From: Bdellovibrionales bacterium | Lineage (GTDB): Bacteria; Bdellovibrionota; Bdellovibrionia; Bdellovibrionales; JAMPXM01 | NCBI GenBank assembly: GCA_016713885.1 | Contig: JADJOF010000003.1 | Coordinates: 124,001-188,000 of the forward strand | Direction: 5' to 3' | Length of the DNA: 64,000 nucleotides | In this document: one piece after another, positions 17,624 to 27,225 of the stretch | Layout of the letters: every line of letters begins with the position of its first letter | Numbering within the stretch: position 1 is the stretch's first letter | Translations under genes and position numbers: made by a program | Notes under the pieces: generated by a model | What the model was told of the DNA's origin: nothing | The model's database searches: none | What the model saw: the letters and a program-made list of their open reading frames with translations, nothing else

Positions 17624-18758
17624 ATGAAGAACATGATTCGAGTTCTCGCCGTCATTATGTTGATGCAGTCAACAGCGGCATTGGCGCAAACAGGAGTGCA
17701 GTCGGCACCACAAAAGCGAGTGGTCCAGATTGATGAATCGACTGGCGACCTCGTTGAGGTTGAGCAGGTGGCTCCTCAGGCGACCGCTCCGATTGTGATT
17801 ATGAACAACCAAAAAGTCGACTCAAGGAACCGCGCAAACTGCGATTCAAGAGCAGCCGACGACTGTGATTGAGGACTCGCCGCTTTCGATGTCGAGTGCA
17901 GAGCGCCGTCGTCGCGACCGCCAGTCTCTTGAGCTTCAAACGGAGAGCCGAATTGTCGAAAAGCTTGAAGAGGCCCGCATGGAAGACGAGCGTCGTCGTT
18001 CTGAGCGTCTCTTTAATCAGAGCTTTGGCTCTGGCGACCACTCACAACCGGCTCCGCAGCAGGTTCAAGTGATCCAGGCTCCAGTTGCTGCCCCTGTGGT
18101 TCCAGTTGAAGCAGTGAAGCCAGAACCGAAAGTGAATGTGAAAGAAGAGGTTCGCGCTGCTCTTGAGGAAATGAAGCCCAAAGAGGAAGCGAAGCCCACG
18201 GAGTACTACATTCAGGGTCTCGTCGGCATGGGGAACTATCCCGACGCCGTGAACGTTCGCGGCAACGTATCGACGGGATTCTCGGTTGGTATTGTGACTC
18301 CTGAGCGAATCGTTGCAGAAGGAACTTTCCAGTATTCAGAGTTCGATATCGAAACGATGAATCCGGGATACTCATATGCAACGCCGCCGTTTAAGACACT
18401 CTCACAGTACAACTTCTCAGCTGCGATGAAGTATCAGTTGTTCTCGGGTCGCGTTCGTCCAGTGGTTGGCGCGGTGGCTGGTTACACTTACCGCTCATAT
18501 CGCGACCAGCAGACGTACTACTACTCGACAAACGCGGGCAACGTTTCAACCAATGCTTTTGATGTTGGTGGACTCGTTGGTTTGGATGTGCAGCTGACAA
18601 ACTCGTTCTCGATCGGCGTGGATCTTCGTTACATGAAGAATATCGCTTACCGCGAGAACTCGGATTACCAGCGTTCGTTTGTTTACCAGCGCGTCGGCAA
18701 AGCCGTGGAAGAGCTCGACTACTATATGAGCTCTTTAGTTGCTCGCTTCATGTTCTAA
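17624..18758 (+). CDS. Outer-membrane beta-barrel protein (one frameshift)
   Basis: Signal peptide (VLAVIMLMQSTAALAQ) starts at ATG 17624, with GAGGAG upstream. A disordered, Gln/Glu/Pro-rich region with a charged helical segment (residues about 80-180) follows. The last 200 residues alternate as in porin-like barrels (YYIQGLVGMGNY through to a terminal aromatic, ARFMF), which suggests an OmpA/OprF-sized 8-strand barrel. The two parts are in different frames; removing one base near 17820 joins ...NNQKV to TQGTAQTAIQEQ and gives 377 residues. Function unknown. A sigma-54-like site lies upstream. Confidence 0.72.
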
Positions 18759-18850
18759 AAGTGTCGGATCGACCCCTGGTCGATCCTGCTTTTCACGCAA
18801 GGGCGTGAAAAGATGGTAAGTGTCGGATCTGCCTCTGGTCGATCCTGCTT
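18759..18850. repeat. Two 33-bp direct repeats flanking a hairpin
   Basis: Copies at 18759-18791 and 18818-18850 share AAGTGTCGGATC and CTGGTCGATCCTGCTT with three mismatches between. In the gap TTTCACGC and GCGTGAAA form a perfect 8-bp stem with AAGG loop. The repeats start at the barrel gene stop codon. Confidence 0.65.
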
Positions 18851-18851
18851 C

Positions 18852-18889
18852 AAACCGCCGCTCCCAATGGGGGTGGCGGTTTTGTTTTG
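18852..18889 (+). terminator. Rho-independent terminator after the barrel gene
   Basis: AAACCGCC pairs with GGCGGTTT around a 15-base loop and is followed by TGTTTTG. Confidence 0.7.
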
Positions 18890-18933
18890 TGCCGGACTTG
18901 CTTTCTAAGGGTGTGGGGGAACATAATTTTTCA

Positions 18934-19611
18934 ATGTTCAAGATCAGCCTCGCCCTTCTCCTGATGATTTTGTTTTTGGCCGGCCGCGTATCGGCGGCGG
19001 TCGACGGCGGCGGAGCCCCGGGGGCAGAGAGTCTCGATATCGTGACACGTGTTGTGGGTGAGGTCGGCCCGCGAGTGGTGACTTCACGAGAGGTTGCCTT
19101 GAGTGAGGCGATAGCACAGGTGTTGTCGGGGCTTCCTCTTGGAAAAGACAAGTCGGTGATCAAGCCAGCTGATCCAACTTTTGCTGGGCAAGTTGTTCGC
19201 GTTCTTGATGAGTGGACGGTATTTCTGGAGGCCGCCGATATCGACGCTCGCAATGCCGATAAAGCCGAAGTTGCGAAATGGCAGAAGAGTGTTCAAGAGC
19301 AGTGGAAGGGCGTCCCTTCCTGGGAGAAGCTTGAGCCATCGAGCGCCGAAGTGAAAGAGGCCATCGAGCGCAAGCTTGCGGCTCAGGCCTTTGAGCGTTT
19401 GAAGGTCGATGCCTCACTTGTGAACATCTCGGATCAGGAAGCACAGCAGTACTATAAAAAAAATCGTCTGCGGTTTGGCGGTCTGCCGTATGAGAACTTT
19501 AAGGACAATATCAAGGCGGCGCTTGCAAAGAGTCAGACTGAGCGTCGGCTTTTGGAGTGGCGAGCGGTTCTCCGGCGGAAGTATCGCGTGCGCAATTACC
19601 TTGGGGCATAA
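18934..19611 (+). CDS. Periplasmic SurA-N-like protein lacking a PPIase domain
   Basis: Protein of about 225 residues with a signal peptide (LALLLMILFLAGRVSAA). VTRVVGEVGPRVVTSREVALSEAI looks like the N-terminal chaperone segment of SurA-type proteins, and the rest is helical and charged, ending LLEWRAVLRRKYRVRNYLG. No parvulin domain follows. A periplasmic chaperone role is a guess. The ribosome-binding site is poor; ATG 18934 is chosen because it opens the signal peptide. Confidence 0.5.
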   Translation: MFKISLALLLMILFLAGRVSAAVDGGGAPGAESLDIVTRVVGEVGPRVVTSREVALSEAIAQVLSGLPLGKDKSVIKPADPTFAGQVVRVLDEWTVFLEAADIDARNADKAEVAKWQKSVQEQWKGVPSWEKLEPSSAEVKEAIERKLAAQAFERLKVDASLVNISDQEAQQYYKKNRLRFGGLPYENFKDNIKAALAKSQTERRLLEWRAVLRRKYRVRNYLGA

Positions 19612-19612
19612 G

Positions 19613-20068
19613 GTGATTCGCGCGGCCGGTGTTGATGATGCGCCTTGGATCTCATCGCTGATCGATGAGGCTCGAAGTTTGGCCGAGGTTTGGCCTGGGC
19701 GCTGGGACCGGCGGATGGTGACTGAGGCCATTCAACAGCGCCGCTGTCTTGTGGTCGACGTTGGTACAATTGCCGGTTTTTTGATCTACCGGCCTCCCGG
19801 AGAAGCGTGGGAAGTGGACCTCGTTGCGGTGAGTCCAGCGCAGCGGGGTCGCGGAATTTTTCGTGAATTGTTGGCGGGGCTGCTTCAGGTTGCAATGCGT
19901 CAGACCGGGAGCGGCGGCCAAGTCTATCCAGTTTGGCTTGAAGTTCATGAGGCGAATACCGCTGCTACAGCGGCCTATTTGCGGTGTGGTTTTCGAGAGG
20001 TCGGTCGGCGCCCTGGCTATTATGCTGATGGTGGTGCCGCAATTCTGATGACCAAAGATTGCCTTTAG
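19613..20068 (+). CDS. GNAT-family N-acetyltransferase, RimI-like
   Basis: Cytoplasmic acetyltransferase of about 151 residues. The acetyl-CoA-binding motif A is visible as VSPAQRGRGIFRELL, preceded by the beta-4 strand EVDLVAV and followed by the motif B region WLEVHEANTAATAAYLRCGFREVGRR typical of RimI-like enzymes. Substrate unknown. GTG 19613 lies one base past the preceding stop with GGGG upstream; TTG 19601 is an alternative. Coupled to the SurA-N-like gene. Confidence 0.85.
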   Translation: MIRAAGVDDAPWISSLIDEARSLAEVWPGRWDRRMVTEAIQQRRCLVVDVGTIAGFLIYRPPGEAWEVDLVAVSPAQRGRGIFRELLAGLLQVAMRQTGSGGQVYPVWLEVHEANTAATAAYLRCGFREVGRRPGYYADGGAAILMTKDCL

Positions 20069-20100
20069 CCCAGGGAACTGGTATTTCTAAGCCTCGTTCG

Positions 20101-20127
20101 ATGGCCCCAGAAGGGCCATTTTTTTTT
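20101..20127 (+). terminator. Rho-independent terminator before rimP
   Basis: ATGGCCC / GGGCCAT perfect stem, five-base loop, followed by a run of nine T. Confidence 0.93.
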
Positions 20128-20141
20128 GCTTGGTTGGGATA

Positions 20142-20765
20142 ATGCAGGAAGAGACTGGGTCTCCAGAAAATCGTAGTTCTTGGCGCGACGTTGTCGCTCG
20201 GTTAGCGGCGGAAGTTGCTCTTCGCGAGGGTTGCGAAATTTATGACATTGAATTTATCGGTGCGGGAGGCAATCGTGCGCTCCGTATTTTTATCGATAAG
20301 GTCGATGGGGGCGGTGTCTCGATTGACGACTGTGCGAATGTTTCGCGCGGTCTCAACCTCATGTTGGACGTCGATGACGTGATTCCGGGTGGGGCGTATA
20401 ACCTCGAAGTATCAAGCCCGGGACTCGAGCGTCACTTGCGAACACCTGCGCATTTTGCTCGAGCCAAAGGTAGCCGCGTTCAAATCAAGACGTTCGACTC
20501 TCTTGTGAATTTGGATGCGACGCTATCGGATGAAGATAAGGCGCGGCTTGGAAAGGCCAAGCAGGTTGAGGGTGTTTTGACCGAGGTGGTGGACGACACT
20601 TTGGTTATTCAGGCTGAGAACGGCGGACATGTGGTCGCGGTTCGAGTGCCGGTTGATAAGGTAACAAAAGCAAGCACGGTGTTTGTCCTTGAAACTCAAG
20701 GTCCCAAGCACCATGGCCAGAAGAAAAAAACGAAGTCTCCAGGCGGTAAGTCTGGTGGTCAGTAG
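20142..20765 (+). CDS. rimP: Ribosome maturation factor RimP
   Basis: Cytoplasmic 30S assembly factor, about 207 residues. The RimP signatures are LREGCEIYDIEFIGAGGNRALRIFIDK, SIDDCANVSR, and YNLEVSSPGLERHLRTPAHF, followed by the SH3-like C-terminal domain. The extra Lys/Gly-rich tail (KKKTKSPGGKSGG) is not typical. ATG 20142 is preferred; TTG 20130 is possible. First gene of the classic rimP-nusA-infB cluster. Confidence 0.95.
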   Translation: MQEETGSPENRSSWRDVVARLAAEVALREGCEIYDIEFIGAGGNRALRIFIDKVDGGGVSIDDCANVSRGLNLMLDVDDVIPGGAYNLEVSSPGLERHLRTPAHFARAKGSRVQIKTFDSLVNLDATLSDEDKARLGKAKQVEGVLTEVVDDTLVIQAENGGHVVAVRVPVDKVTKASTVFVLETQGPKHHGQKKKTKSPGGKSGGQ

Positions 20766-20794
20766 CAGCAGTATTGAGTCCCTGGGAGGATCCG

Positions 20795-22224
20795 ATGGCA
20801 GGAGATAACTTTTCTGATTTGAGCCGCATGATCGAAGCCGTTTCGAAAGAAAAGAGCATCGACAAGCAGGTCGTTATTGATGCGGTTATTCAGGGGATGC
20901 TGGTTGCGGCTCGCAAAAAGTACGGCACATATCGCGAGATCGAAGCCCAGTACAATGAGGAATCGGGCGAAGTTGAGCTGTTCGAGTTCAAAGAAGTCGT
21001 CATGCCTGAAGACTTCATCGATGAAGAAATCGAAATTAAGCTCGATGAGGCTCGTGAATTGAATCCTGATATTCAGATCAACGATTCAATTGGTATCAAG
21101 CTTGATGCGACCGAGCTTGGCCGTATCGCAGCGCAAACAGCGAAGCAGATTATCACGCAGAAGGTTCGCGATGCCGAGCGCGAGATTATCTATAACGAGT
21201 TCGAACAGCGTCGTGGTGAAGTTGCATCGGGTATCGCTCGTCGTGTTGAGCGCGGGATGATTGTTGTCGACCTCGGTAAAACCGAAGCGTTCATTCCGCT
21301 TCGCGAGCAGATTCCAGGCGAAGTGTATAAGCCGGGCGATCGCGTTCAAGGTTATCTCTTGGATGTTCGTCAAACGACACGCGGACCACAGATCATCATG
21401 TCGCGTGCTTGCGAGCAGTACCTGATTAAATTGTTCGAGCAAGAAGTTCCTGAGATCTACGATGGTATCGTACAGATCGTGGCGGCGGCTCGTGAGCCGG
21501 GTGCTCGTGCGAAAATCGCAGTAGTCTCGAAAGACCCAGCGGTTGATCCTGTCGGCGCTTGCGTTGGTATGAAGGGCAGCCGTGTTCAGCAGGTCGTTCA
21601 AGAGCTTCGCGGTGAGAAGATCGACATCATCAACTGGGACGAAGATATCGCGCGCTTTGCATGCAATGCGCTGGCTCCAGCTGAGATTTCGCGTGTGTTT
21701 GTAGACGAGTCGAATCGAGAAATGGAAGTCGTTGTCCCCGATACGCAGCTCTCGCTCGCGATCGGTCGCAAAGGACAGAATGTTCGTTTGGCGTCAAAAA
21801 TTTCAGGTTGGAAGCTCGATATCTTAAGCGAATCGTCTGCTTCGCAGAAAACAGCGGATGCGATCTTTAACCTGATGCTGATTCCGAATATGACGGAGAC
21901 GATGGCTCAGAACATCTTCCAGTCGGGATTTGGAAGCTTCCAGTCGCTTGCAGGCTGCGGCAAGCTGATGTGATGGCAATCCCGGGATACGATGTTCCTG
22001 AGAAGGCCGAGAAGTTGATCGCTGATTCAAAAGCTTTGATCGAAAAGTATAAAGCAGAGGGCATTGCAGTTCCTGCAGCTCCGGTAAAAGCAACGGTGTT
22101 GCAGCCTGTTGGCAGCGCAAAGTCGCAAGCTGACGAGCGATTGCGCGCCGGACTTGCTGCTTTACAACAGCAGAGCCAGCAAGAGGGACAGCCTGAGAGT
22201 GGCACAGCGACTGACGCTGAGTAG
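20795..22224 (+). CDS. nusA: Transcription termination/antitermination factor NusA (one frameshift)
   Basis: RNA polymerase-associated factor of about 476 residues. The N-terminal domain, S1 domain (VERGMIVVDLGKTEAFIP) and two KH domains (SRVQQVVQELRGEKIDI; LAIGRKGQNVRLASKISGW) are intact in the first frame. At about 21960 the frame runs to a stop, while another frame continues with DVMAIPGYDVPEKAEKLI, the helix-hairpin-helix-like C-terminal region. Adding one base at the AAGCTG around 21961 joins them. ATG 20795 follows GGGAGG. NusA is essential, so the break is most likely a sequence error. Confidence 0.93.
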
Positions 22225-22281
22225 AGCTGCTGAATGAGAATTTGCTGAATTTGTTTTTTTAGCACCGAACAAGAGGATGAA

Positions 22282-25224
22282 GTGGAAGGACGCACAGTGA
22301 AGGTTTTCGAATTTGCCAAAGAGATCGGCATGGAGACGCTTGCACTCATGGATAAGATCCGTGAATGGAAGCTTCCGGTTCGAAGTCACATGGCTGATCT
22401 CGACAACGAGATGCTTGAGCAGATTAAGGTCAAGCTTCGGACTGAATCCTCTTCGGATGGTGATTCAGCGAAAAAGGCCACCAAAAAAGCGGCGGCGAAA
22501 AAGGCGACGGAAGAATCCGTGAAGGTCGAGACCACTGCGAAAGCGGCCACGACAAAAGCGGCAGTGGCGAAGCCTGCGACAGCGACGGTCAAAAAGGTTG
22601 CTGCGAAGGCGGCGTCAAAGACCGCGAAAGCTGAGCCTGAGGCCGATTCGAAATCAAAAATTGTAGTGAAAAAAGCCGCTGCGAAAGTTGTTGTTCGCAA
22701 GAAAGCGGAAGAAGAAGAAGCGCAAGCAGAGTTGGCGGTTGAAGCTGAATCTGCAGTGTCTGATGAGGCCGAGGTTACTCCGGAGGTGCGTGTTGCGGCT
22801 CCGGCTGCTGCGGCTCCGGCGGTGATTGAAGCTGAGACCGAGGCTGAGGTTGAGGAGCCGCAAGAGGTTCCTGAGGCTGAGGTGGTTGAGACCGTAGTAC
22901 ACGCGGCAGGGCCTGCGCCAAGTATAGCGGCTCCGACGCCGGGAGCGGCGGGATCGCCGGTTGATGCCAGTGGTCCATCGCGTAAGCGCGAGGTTGTGAT
23001 GACGGCCTCTGGCCCTCAGAGTGGAATTCGCTCTGAGCCCCGTCGCAATATCGTGGGTCGAATGGATCTTTCGCGCGTTCAACCTCCTCCGGGAACTCGT
23101 GCTCCGGGCGGGCCGGGTGGGCCGCGACCGGGCGGTCCTGGTGCCGCAGGCGGAGGTCCGAGTGGTTTTGGAAGTCGCGGCCCTGGTGCTGCGGGCGGAG
23201 CGCGTCCGCTGCGGGCGGGATTTGTTTCTGCACCTCCGCTTCCTGTGCCAGGAACGGCGGGGTTTGATGATGAAGCTTTGGATAAGAAAAAGTTTGAAGC
23301 CAAGCGTGAGAAGAAAGTTGGCGTCGGCGCCAGCGCTGGCAAAGAGGAAGAGGTTCAGGCGTTTTCTTCGACTGAGTTTAGAAAACGAGAGATGGTGTTT
23401 CAGCCTCGTAAAAAGAAGGGCATGCTGAATCGAGTCGCTCTTCAAACGCAGATCACTCAGCCGAAGGCTTCGAAACGCGTTGTTAAAGTAAATCAGAAGA
23501 TGAAGGTCTCGGATCTTGCGGCAGAGATGGGCTTAAAAGCGGCTCAAATCACTAAAACTTTAATGCAGCAAGGTGTGATGGCGACAATGTCGACGGACCT
23601 CGATTTCGATACGATCGCGCTGATCGTTCCGGAGTTTGGTTTCGAGGCGCAGAACGTTCATCAAACTGTTGATGAGGTTTTGGAAAGTTATGCGTTTGGC
23701 ACCTTGGATGCTGAACGTATCGAGCGTCCGCCAGTCGTGACGATTATGGGCCACGTTGACCATGGTAAGACGTCGCTTCTCGATGCGATCCGCAATGCGA
23801 AGGTTGCCGCTGGAGAAGCTGGTGGAATCACTCAGCACATTGGTGCCTACCAGGTGAAGACTGAGGGTGGTAAGTCGGTCACATTTATCGATACACCCGG
23901 CCACGAGGCTTTTACGGCGATGCGCGCGCGGTGCGAATGTAACCGATATCGTTATTATTGTTGTTGCGGCTGACGACGGTGTGATGCCCCAGACAGCGGA
24001 AGCCATTAACCACGCGAAAGCGGCCGGTGTGCCGATTATCGTGGCGGTGAATAAGATGGATAAACCGGGTGCGAATCCGGATAAATCAAACAACAGATGA
24101 CTGAGTTTGAACTCGTCCCAGAAGAGTGGGGCGGTACAACGATCTTCGTTCCTGTTTCGGCTCTTAAAAAGACGGGTTTGACAGAGCTTCTTGAGCAGAT
24201 CTCGCTTGTCGCCGAAGTTGAAGAACTGAAGGCGAATCCGGAGCGCTCGGCAACTGGTGTTGTCATCGAATCGCGTATGGATAAGGGTCGTGGCCCTGTT
24301 GCAACCTTGTTGATGCAGGACGGAACTTTGAAGGTCGGTCAGTCGATCGTTGTTGGAACAGTTCCTGGTCGTGTTCGCTCGCTGATCAATGATCGCGGTG
24401 AACGTGTACAGGAGGCGGGACCTTCTTGTCCGGTTGAGATTTTGGGTCTCGACTCGGTTCCAAACGCAGGAGATCGCTTCGACGTCGTTCCGACAGATGA
24501 AGACGCCGCTCGGGTGGCTGACATGCGCAAACAGAAGCTCGTGGATGCATCGAAGGGTGACAATAAGATGTCGCTCGACGCGATTTTCTCGAAGCTTAAA
24601 GTGGGCGCGGTGAAGGAGCTTGCGATCGTCTTGAAATCAGACGTGGCAGGTTCTGCGGAAGCGATCAAGGGCATGTTTGAGAAGGTTGCCACGGAAGAAG
24701 TGAAGGTGAAGATCGTTCACTCAGCTGTTGGCGGTATCAACGAGTCTGATGTCCTTCTTGCCTCTTCAGCTAAGGGCATTGTCGTCGGCTTTAACGTTCG
24801 TCCTGATGGCGGCGCCCAGTCGGAAGCAAAACGTCTTGGCGTTGAAATCAAGACCTACACGATTGTTTACGAGTTGATGGATGATATGAAGAAAGCCCTT
24901 GGTGGACTTCTCACTCCCGAGACTCGCGAGACTCAGCTGGGTCGCGCCGAAGTTCGCAACGTGTTCACCGTTCCAAAGATTGGTCTCATTGCAGGCTGCT
25001 CGGTCGTCGACGGTAAGATCCTTCGCTCGGCTCAGGTACGCCTGGTGCGCGATGGAAAAGTCATCTACACGGGTAAGCTTGGCAGTTTGAAGCGATTTAA
25101 GGATGACGCCAAAGAAGTCGCACAGGGTTACGAGTGCGGTATCGGCATCGAAAACTACAACGATGTTAAAGTCGGTGATGTGATCGAGGCGTTCTCGCAA
25201 GAGTCGGTTGCGCGTGAGCTCTGA
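22282..25224 (+). CDS. infB: Translation initiation factor IF-2 (two frameshifts)
   Basis: Essential GTPase that places initiator tRNA on the 30S subunit. Order: IF2_N domain (VKVFEFAKEIGME), a long Ala/Lys then Gly/Pro-rich linker, a second IF2_N-like domain (MKVSDLAAEMGLKAAQI), the G domain with GHVDHGKTS, DTPGH and NKMD, then domains II-IV. Frame breaks occur at about 23928-23938, where one GC unit appears missing from a CGCGCGCG run, and at about 24085, where an A run in GATAAATC seems one base short (restoring DKIKQQMTEF). Corrected length is about 981 residues. Start GTG 22282 or GTG 22297; both have purine-rich sites. Confidence 0.95.
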
Positions 25225-25660
25225 TTCCTCGTCGGGTTCCGGCCGAAAGTCGACTGCTCAGTCTGCGATCAAAGCAGGTGAGGTCGATCTTCGTGTTGTC
25301 CGAGTGGGAAAGGCGATTCGCGACATTATTGCACAGGCCGTGATTCGGGGCTTGCGCGATGTTCCGCGGGGGCCAGTTACGGTGACGCGTGTCGATTGTC
25401 AGCGCGATTTTCGAGCGGCGAAAGTGTATGTTTCGATTTTTCTCCCCGACGACCTGTCGGCCGATAAACGCGAGGAGAAAATCGATTCGATCCTTTTTGC
25501 ATTTGAAGATGCGGCGGATGAACTGCGTCGACTTATGAACGATCAGCTGCGAATGAAGCACATCCCGTATCTCGAGTTTGTCCTCGATACGGGTGTAGAA
25601 AAAATGATTCATGTGACCGAAGTCCTTAAAGGCGTTCGGTCCAAGGGCGATGACGAGTGA
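25214..25660 (+). CDS. rbfA: 30S ribosome-binding factor RbfA
   Basis: Cytoplasmic KH-fold factor for 16S rRNA 5'-end maturation. RVGKAIRDIIAQAVIRGLRDVP, VTVTRVDCQRDFRAAKVYVS and the MKHIPYLEFVLDTG segment are characteristic. It starts inside the end of infB (GTG 25214, or TTG 25208) and its stop overlaps the truB start, indicating coupled translation. About 148 residues, slightly longer than usual because of a Ser-rich N-terminus. Confidence 0.95.
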   Translation: MSSDSSSGSGRKSTAQSAIKAGEVDLRVVRVGKAIRDIIAQAVIRGLRDVPRGPVTVTRVDCQRDFRAAKVYVSIFLPDDLSADKREEKIDSILFAFEDAADELRRLMNDQLRMKHIPYLEFVLDTGVEKMIHVTEVLKGVRSKGDDE

Positions 25661-26600
25661 ACGGCGTGCTCCTGGTCGACAAATCCATCGGGCCGACGAG
25701 TCACGATGTGGTTGCGAAGGTTCGTCGGGCACTCGGCATTCGGTCGATTGGGCACGCGGGAACTTTGGATCCCATGGCGTCGGGCCTTTTGGTTCTTCTG
25801 GTCGGTGAAGCGACCAAGATCTCTGACTATCTTTTAAATGGGGATAAGGCCTACGAGGTCGTTGTTCGCCTTGGTGTAAGAACCGATTCGATGGATATGA
25901 CGGGGCTCATCTTGGAAGAGGCGCCAGCGGAGACATTGTCGCGTTTGACGGAGGCTGAGGTTCAATCAGCCGTGATGGCGATGGCCGGAACTCTTGAACT
26001 TCAGGTGCCGGTGCATTCTGCGGTGAAAGTAAACGGAAAAAAGCTCTACGAGTTTGCTCATCGCGGCGATGTGCCAGAGGATGTGCCGGTTCGCGAGATG
26101 AGTTTCTATGATATTGAATTTCGAGGATGGAATCCGGTCACATTTGAGGCGACGGTGCATCTGCGTTCGAGCAAGGGTAGTTTTATCCGAGCCTGGGGAA
26201 ATGAGCTGGGACGGCGTCTGGGGGTTGGCGGTTCGGTTGCAGTTTTGCGTCGAACCGAGAGTCAGCCCTTTCATGTCGGACAGGCGATCTCAGTTGAAGC
26301 CATTCAGGAGCGTTGGGAGGCAAGAAAAAGTCGCTCGGGTGAGTGCCTTGGATCGGCATGGGTCGAGCTTCCGGAGGCGCTCCCGCACTTCTTGCGTTTA
26401 GAGATTGAGGCCAGGATGTGAAACTCATGCGAAATGGGCAGATCTCCAAAGGCCTTCAGGCCGAGCTCCTTCGGCATATCAAGCTTGGAGAGGCGCCAAA
26501 GCCCGTTCGCGTAATCAATAGCGAAGAGGGGCGTCTTCTGGCTCTTTTGATCGCTCAACCAGGTGAGTTCTATAAAATCCGCCGTGTTTTCGTGGATTAA
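25657..26600 (+). CDS. truB: tRNA pseudouridine-55 synthase TruB (one frameshift)
   Basis: Converts U55 in the T loop of tRNA to pseudouridine. The catalytic motif is GHAGTLDPMASGLL, with Asp the nucleophile; KAYEVVVRLG, VKVNGKKLYEFAHRG and SKGSFIRAWGNELG are also present. The main frame stops at 26421, and the C-terminal TruB domain continues in another frame (VKLMRNGQISKGLQ to YKIRRVFVD, 26418-26600). Adding one G to AGG near 26412 gives EARDVKLMRNG and a normal 314-residue protein. The GTGA junction could mimic translational coupling, but a separate TruB tail gene is not known. Confidence 0.92.
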
Positions 26601-26786
26601 CTTTGACCGTCGCAGGTGGATTCGGTACCCCTATACCTCACTTATTTCCTGTAGCTCTAATGTCCGACAGCCATGACGGACGATGGGGGCGCGGGGCTCT
26701 GATTCGCTGCGATTGAGACAGCGACGGGGTAAACACCCTTTCGTGTTCGGGCTGAGAAGTCCGAGACCGAGAAAAAGGAGACACTA

Positions 26787-27056
26787 ATGGCTCTGTTCAC
26801 GTACCAGAAGGCACAAGTAGTAAAACAGTTCCAGCGCACAGCGATGGACACTGGATCTTCAGAAGTTCAGGTTGCATTGCTCACGGCTCGTATCCGTGAC
26901 CTCACTGATCATTTCAAAAATCACAAAAAAGACGTTCACAGCCGCATGGGTCTTGTGAAGATGGTTAATCGCCGCAAAAAGCTTTTGAACTATCTCCGCA
27001 AAACTGACCCGGTGAAATACACCAAGGTCATCACTGACCTCGAACTGCGTAAATAA
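26787..27056 (+). CDS. rpsO: 30S ribosomal protein S15
   Basis: Primary 16S rRNA-binding protein of 89 residues, full length, with DTGSSEVQVALLTARI, HKKDVHSRMGLVKMVNRRKKLLNYLR. Strong AAAGGAG upstream. The 186-base gap after truB is GC-rich with several short inverted segments and could hold an S15 autoregulatory leader, but I cannot assign one. It precedes pnp in the conserved order. Confidence 0.98.
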   Translation: MALFTYQKAQVVKQFQRTAMDTGSSEVQVALLTARIRDLTDHFKNHKKDVHSRMGLVKMVNRRKKLLNYLRKTDPVKYTKVITDLELRK

Positions 27057-27080
27057 CGGACACATCTCTCGGGTGTCCGT
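27056..27080 (+). other. Hairpin at the rpsO stop codon
   Basis: ACGGACAC pairs with GTGTCCGT around nine bases, starting at the last base of the rpsO stop. No T run follows. It may be a processing or stability element before the terminator hairpin. Confidence 0.55.
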
Positions 27081-27081
27081 C

Positions 27082-27130
27082 AAGCCAACCGGCGGGCACC
27101 AAAAAGGTGTTCTTCGGTTGGCCTTTTTAT
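27082..27130 (+). terminator. Terminator between rpsO and pnp
   Basis: GCCAACCG pairs with CGGTTGGC; an inner GGCACC/GGTGTT stem fills the loop; TTTTTATTT follows. It resembles the attenuating rpsO-pnp terminator known in enterobacteria. Confidence 0.82.
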
Positions 27131-27225
27131 TTCTGCCTTATACACTTTTAAAACACATGATCAAAACACATGGCCTTGTCCGATAGAAGTGACGGGGCTC
27201 AACGAGAAAGAGACAAGGTTCAGTG

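Noticed and set aside
13556..18850. Possible CRISPR arrays from the direct repeats at 13.6 and 18.8 kb
   Set aside because: Each has only two copies, there are no uniform spacers and no cas genes in the window.
22654..23445. Arg/Ser-rich 263-codon frame antisense to infB
   Set aside because: It mirrors the repetitive Ala/Lys/Gly linker of IF-2; low-complexity DNA leaves antisense frames open.
23920..24100. Programmed ribosomal frameshifting in infB
   Set aside because: No slippery heptamer with downstream structure is evident, two shifts of different kind would be needed, and many unrelated genes show the same type of break.
26418..26600. A separate small gene after truB with a GTGA overlap
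   Set aside because: Its product is plainly the TruB C-terminal domain, so a one-base error is simpler than a split gene.
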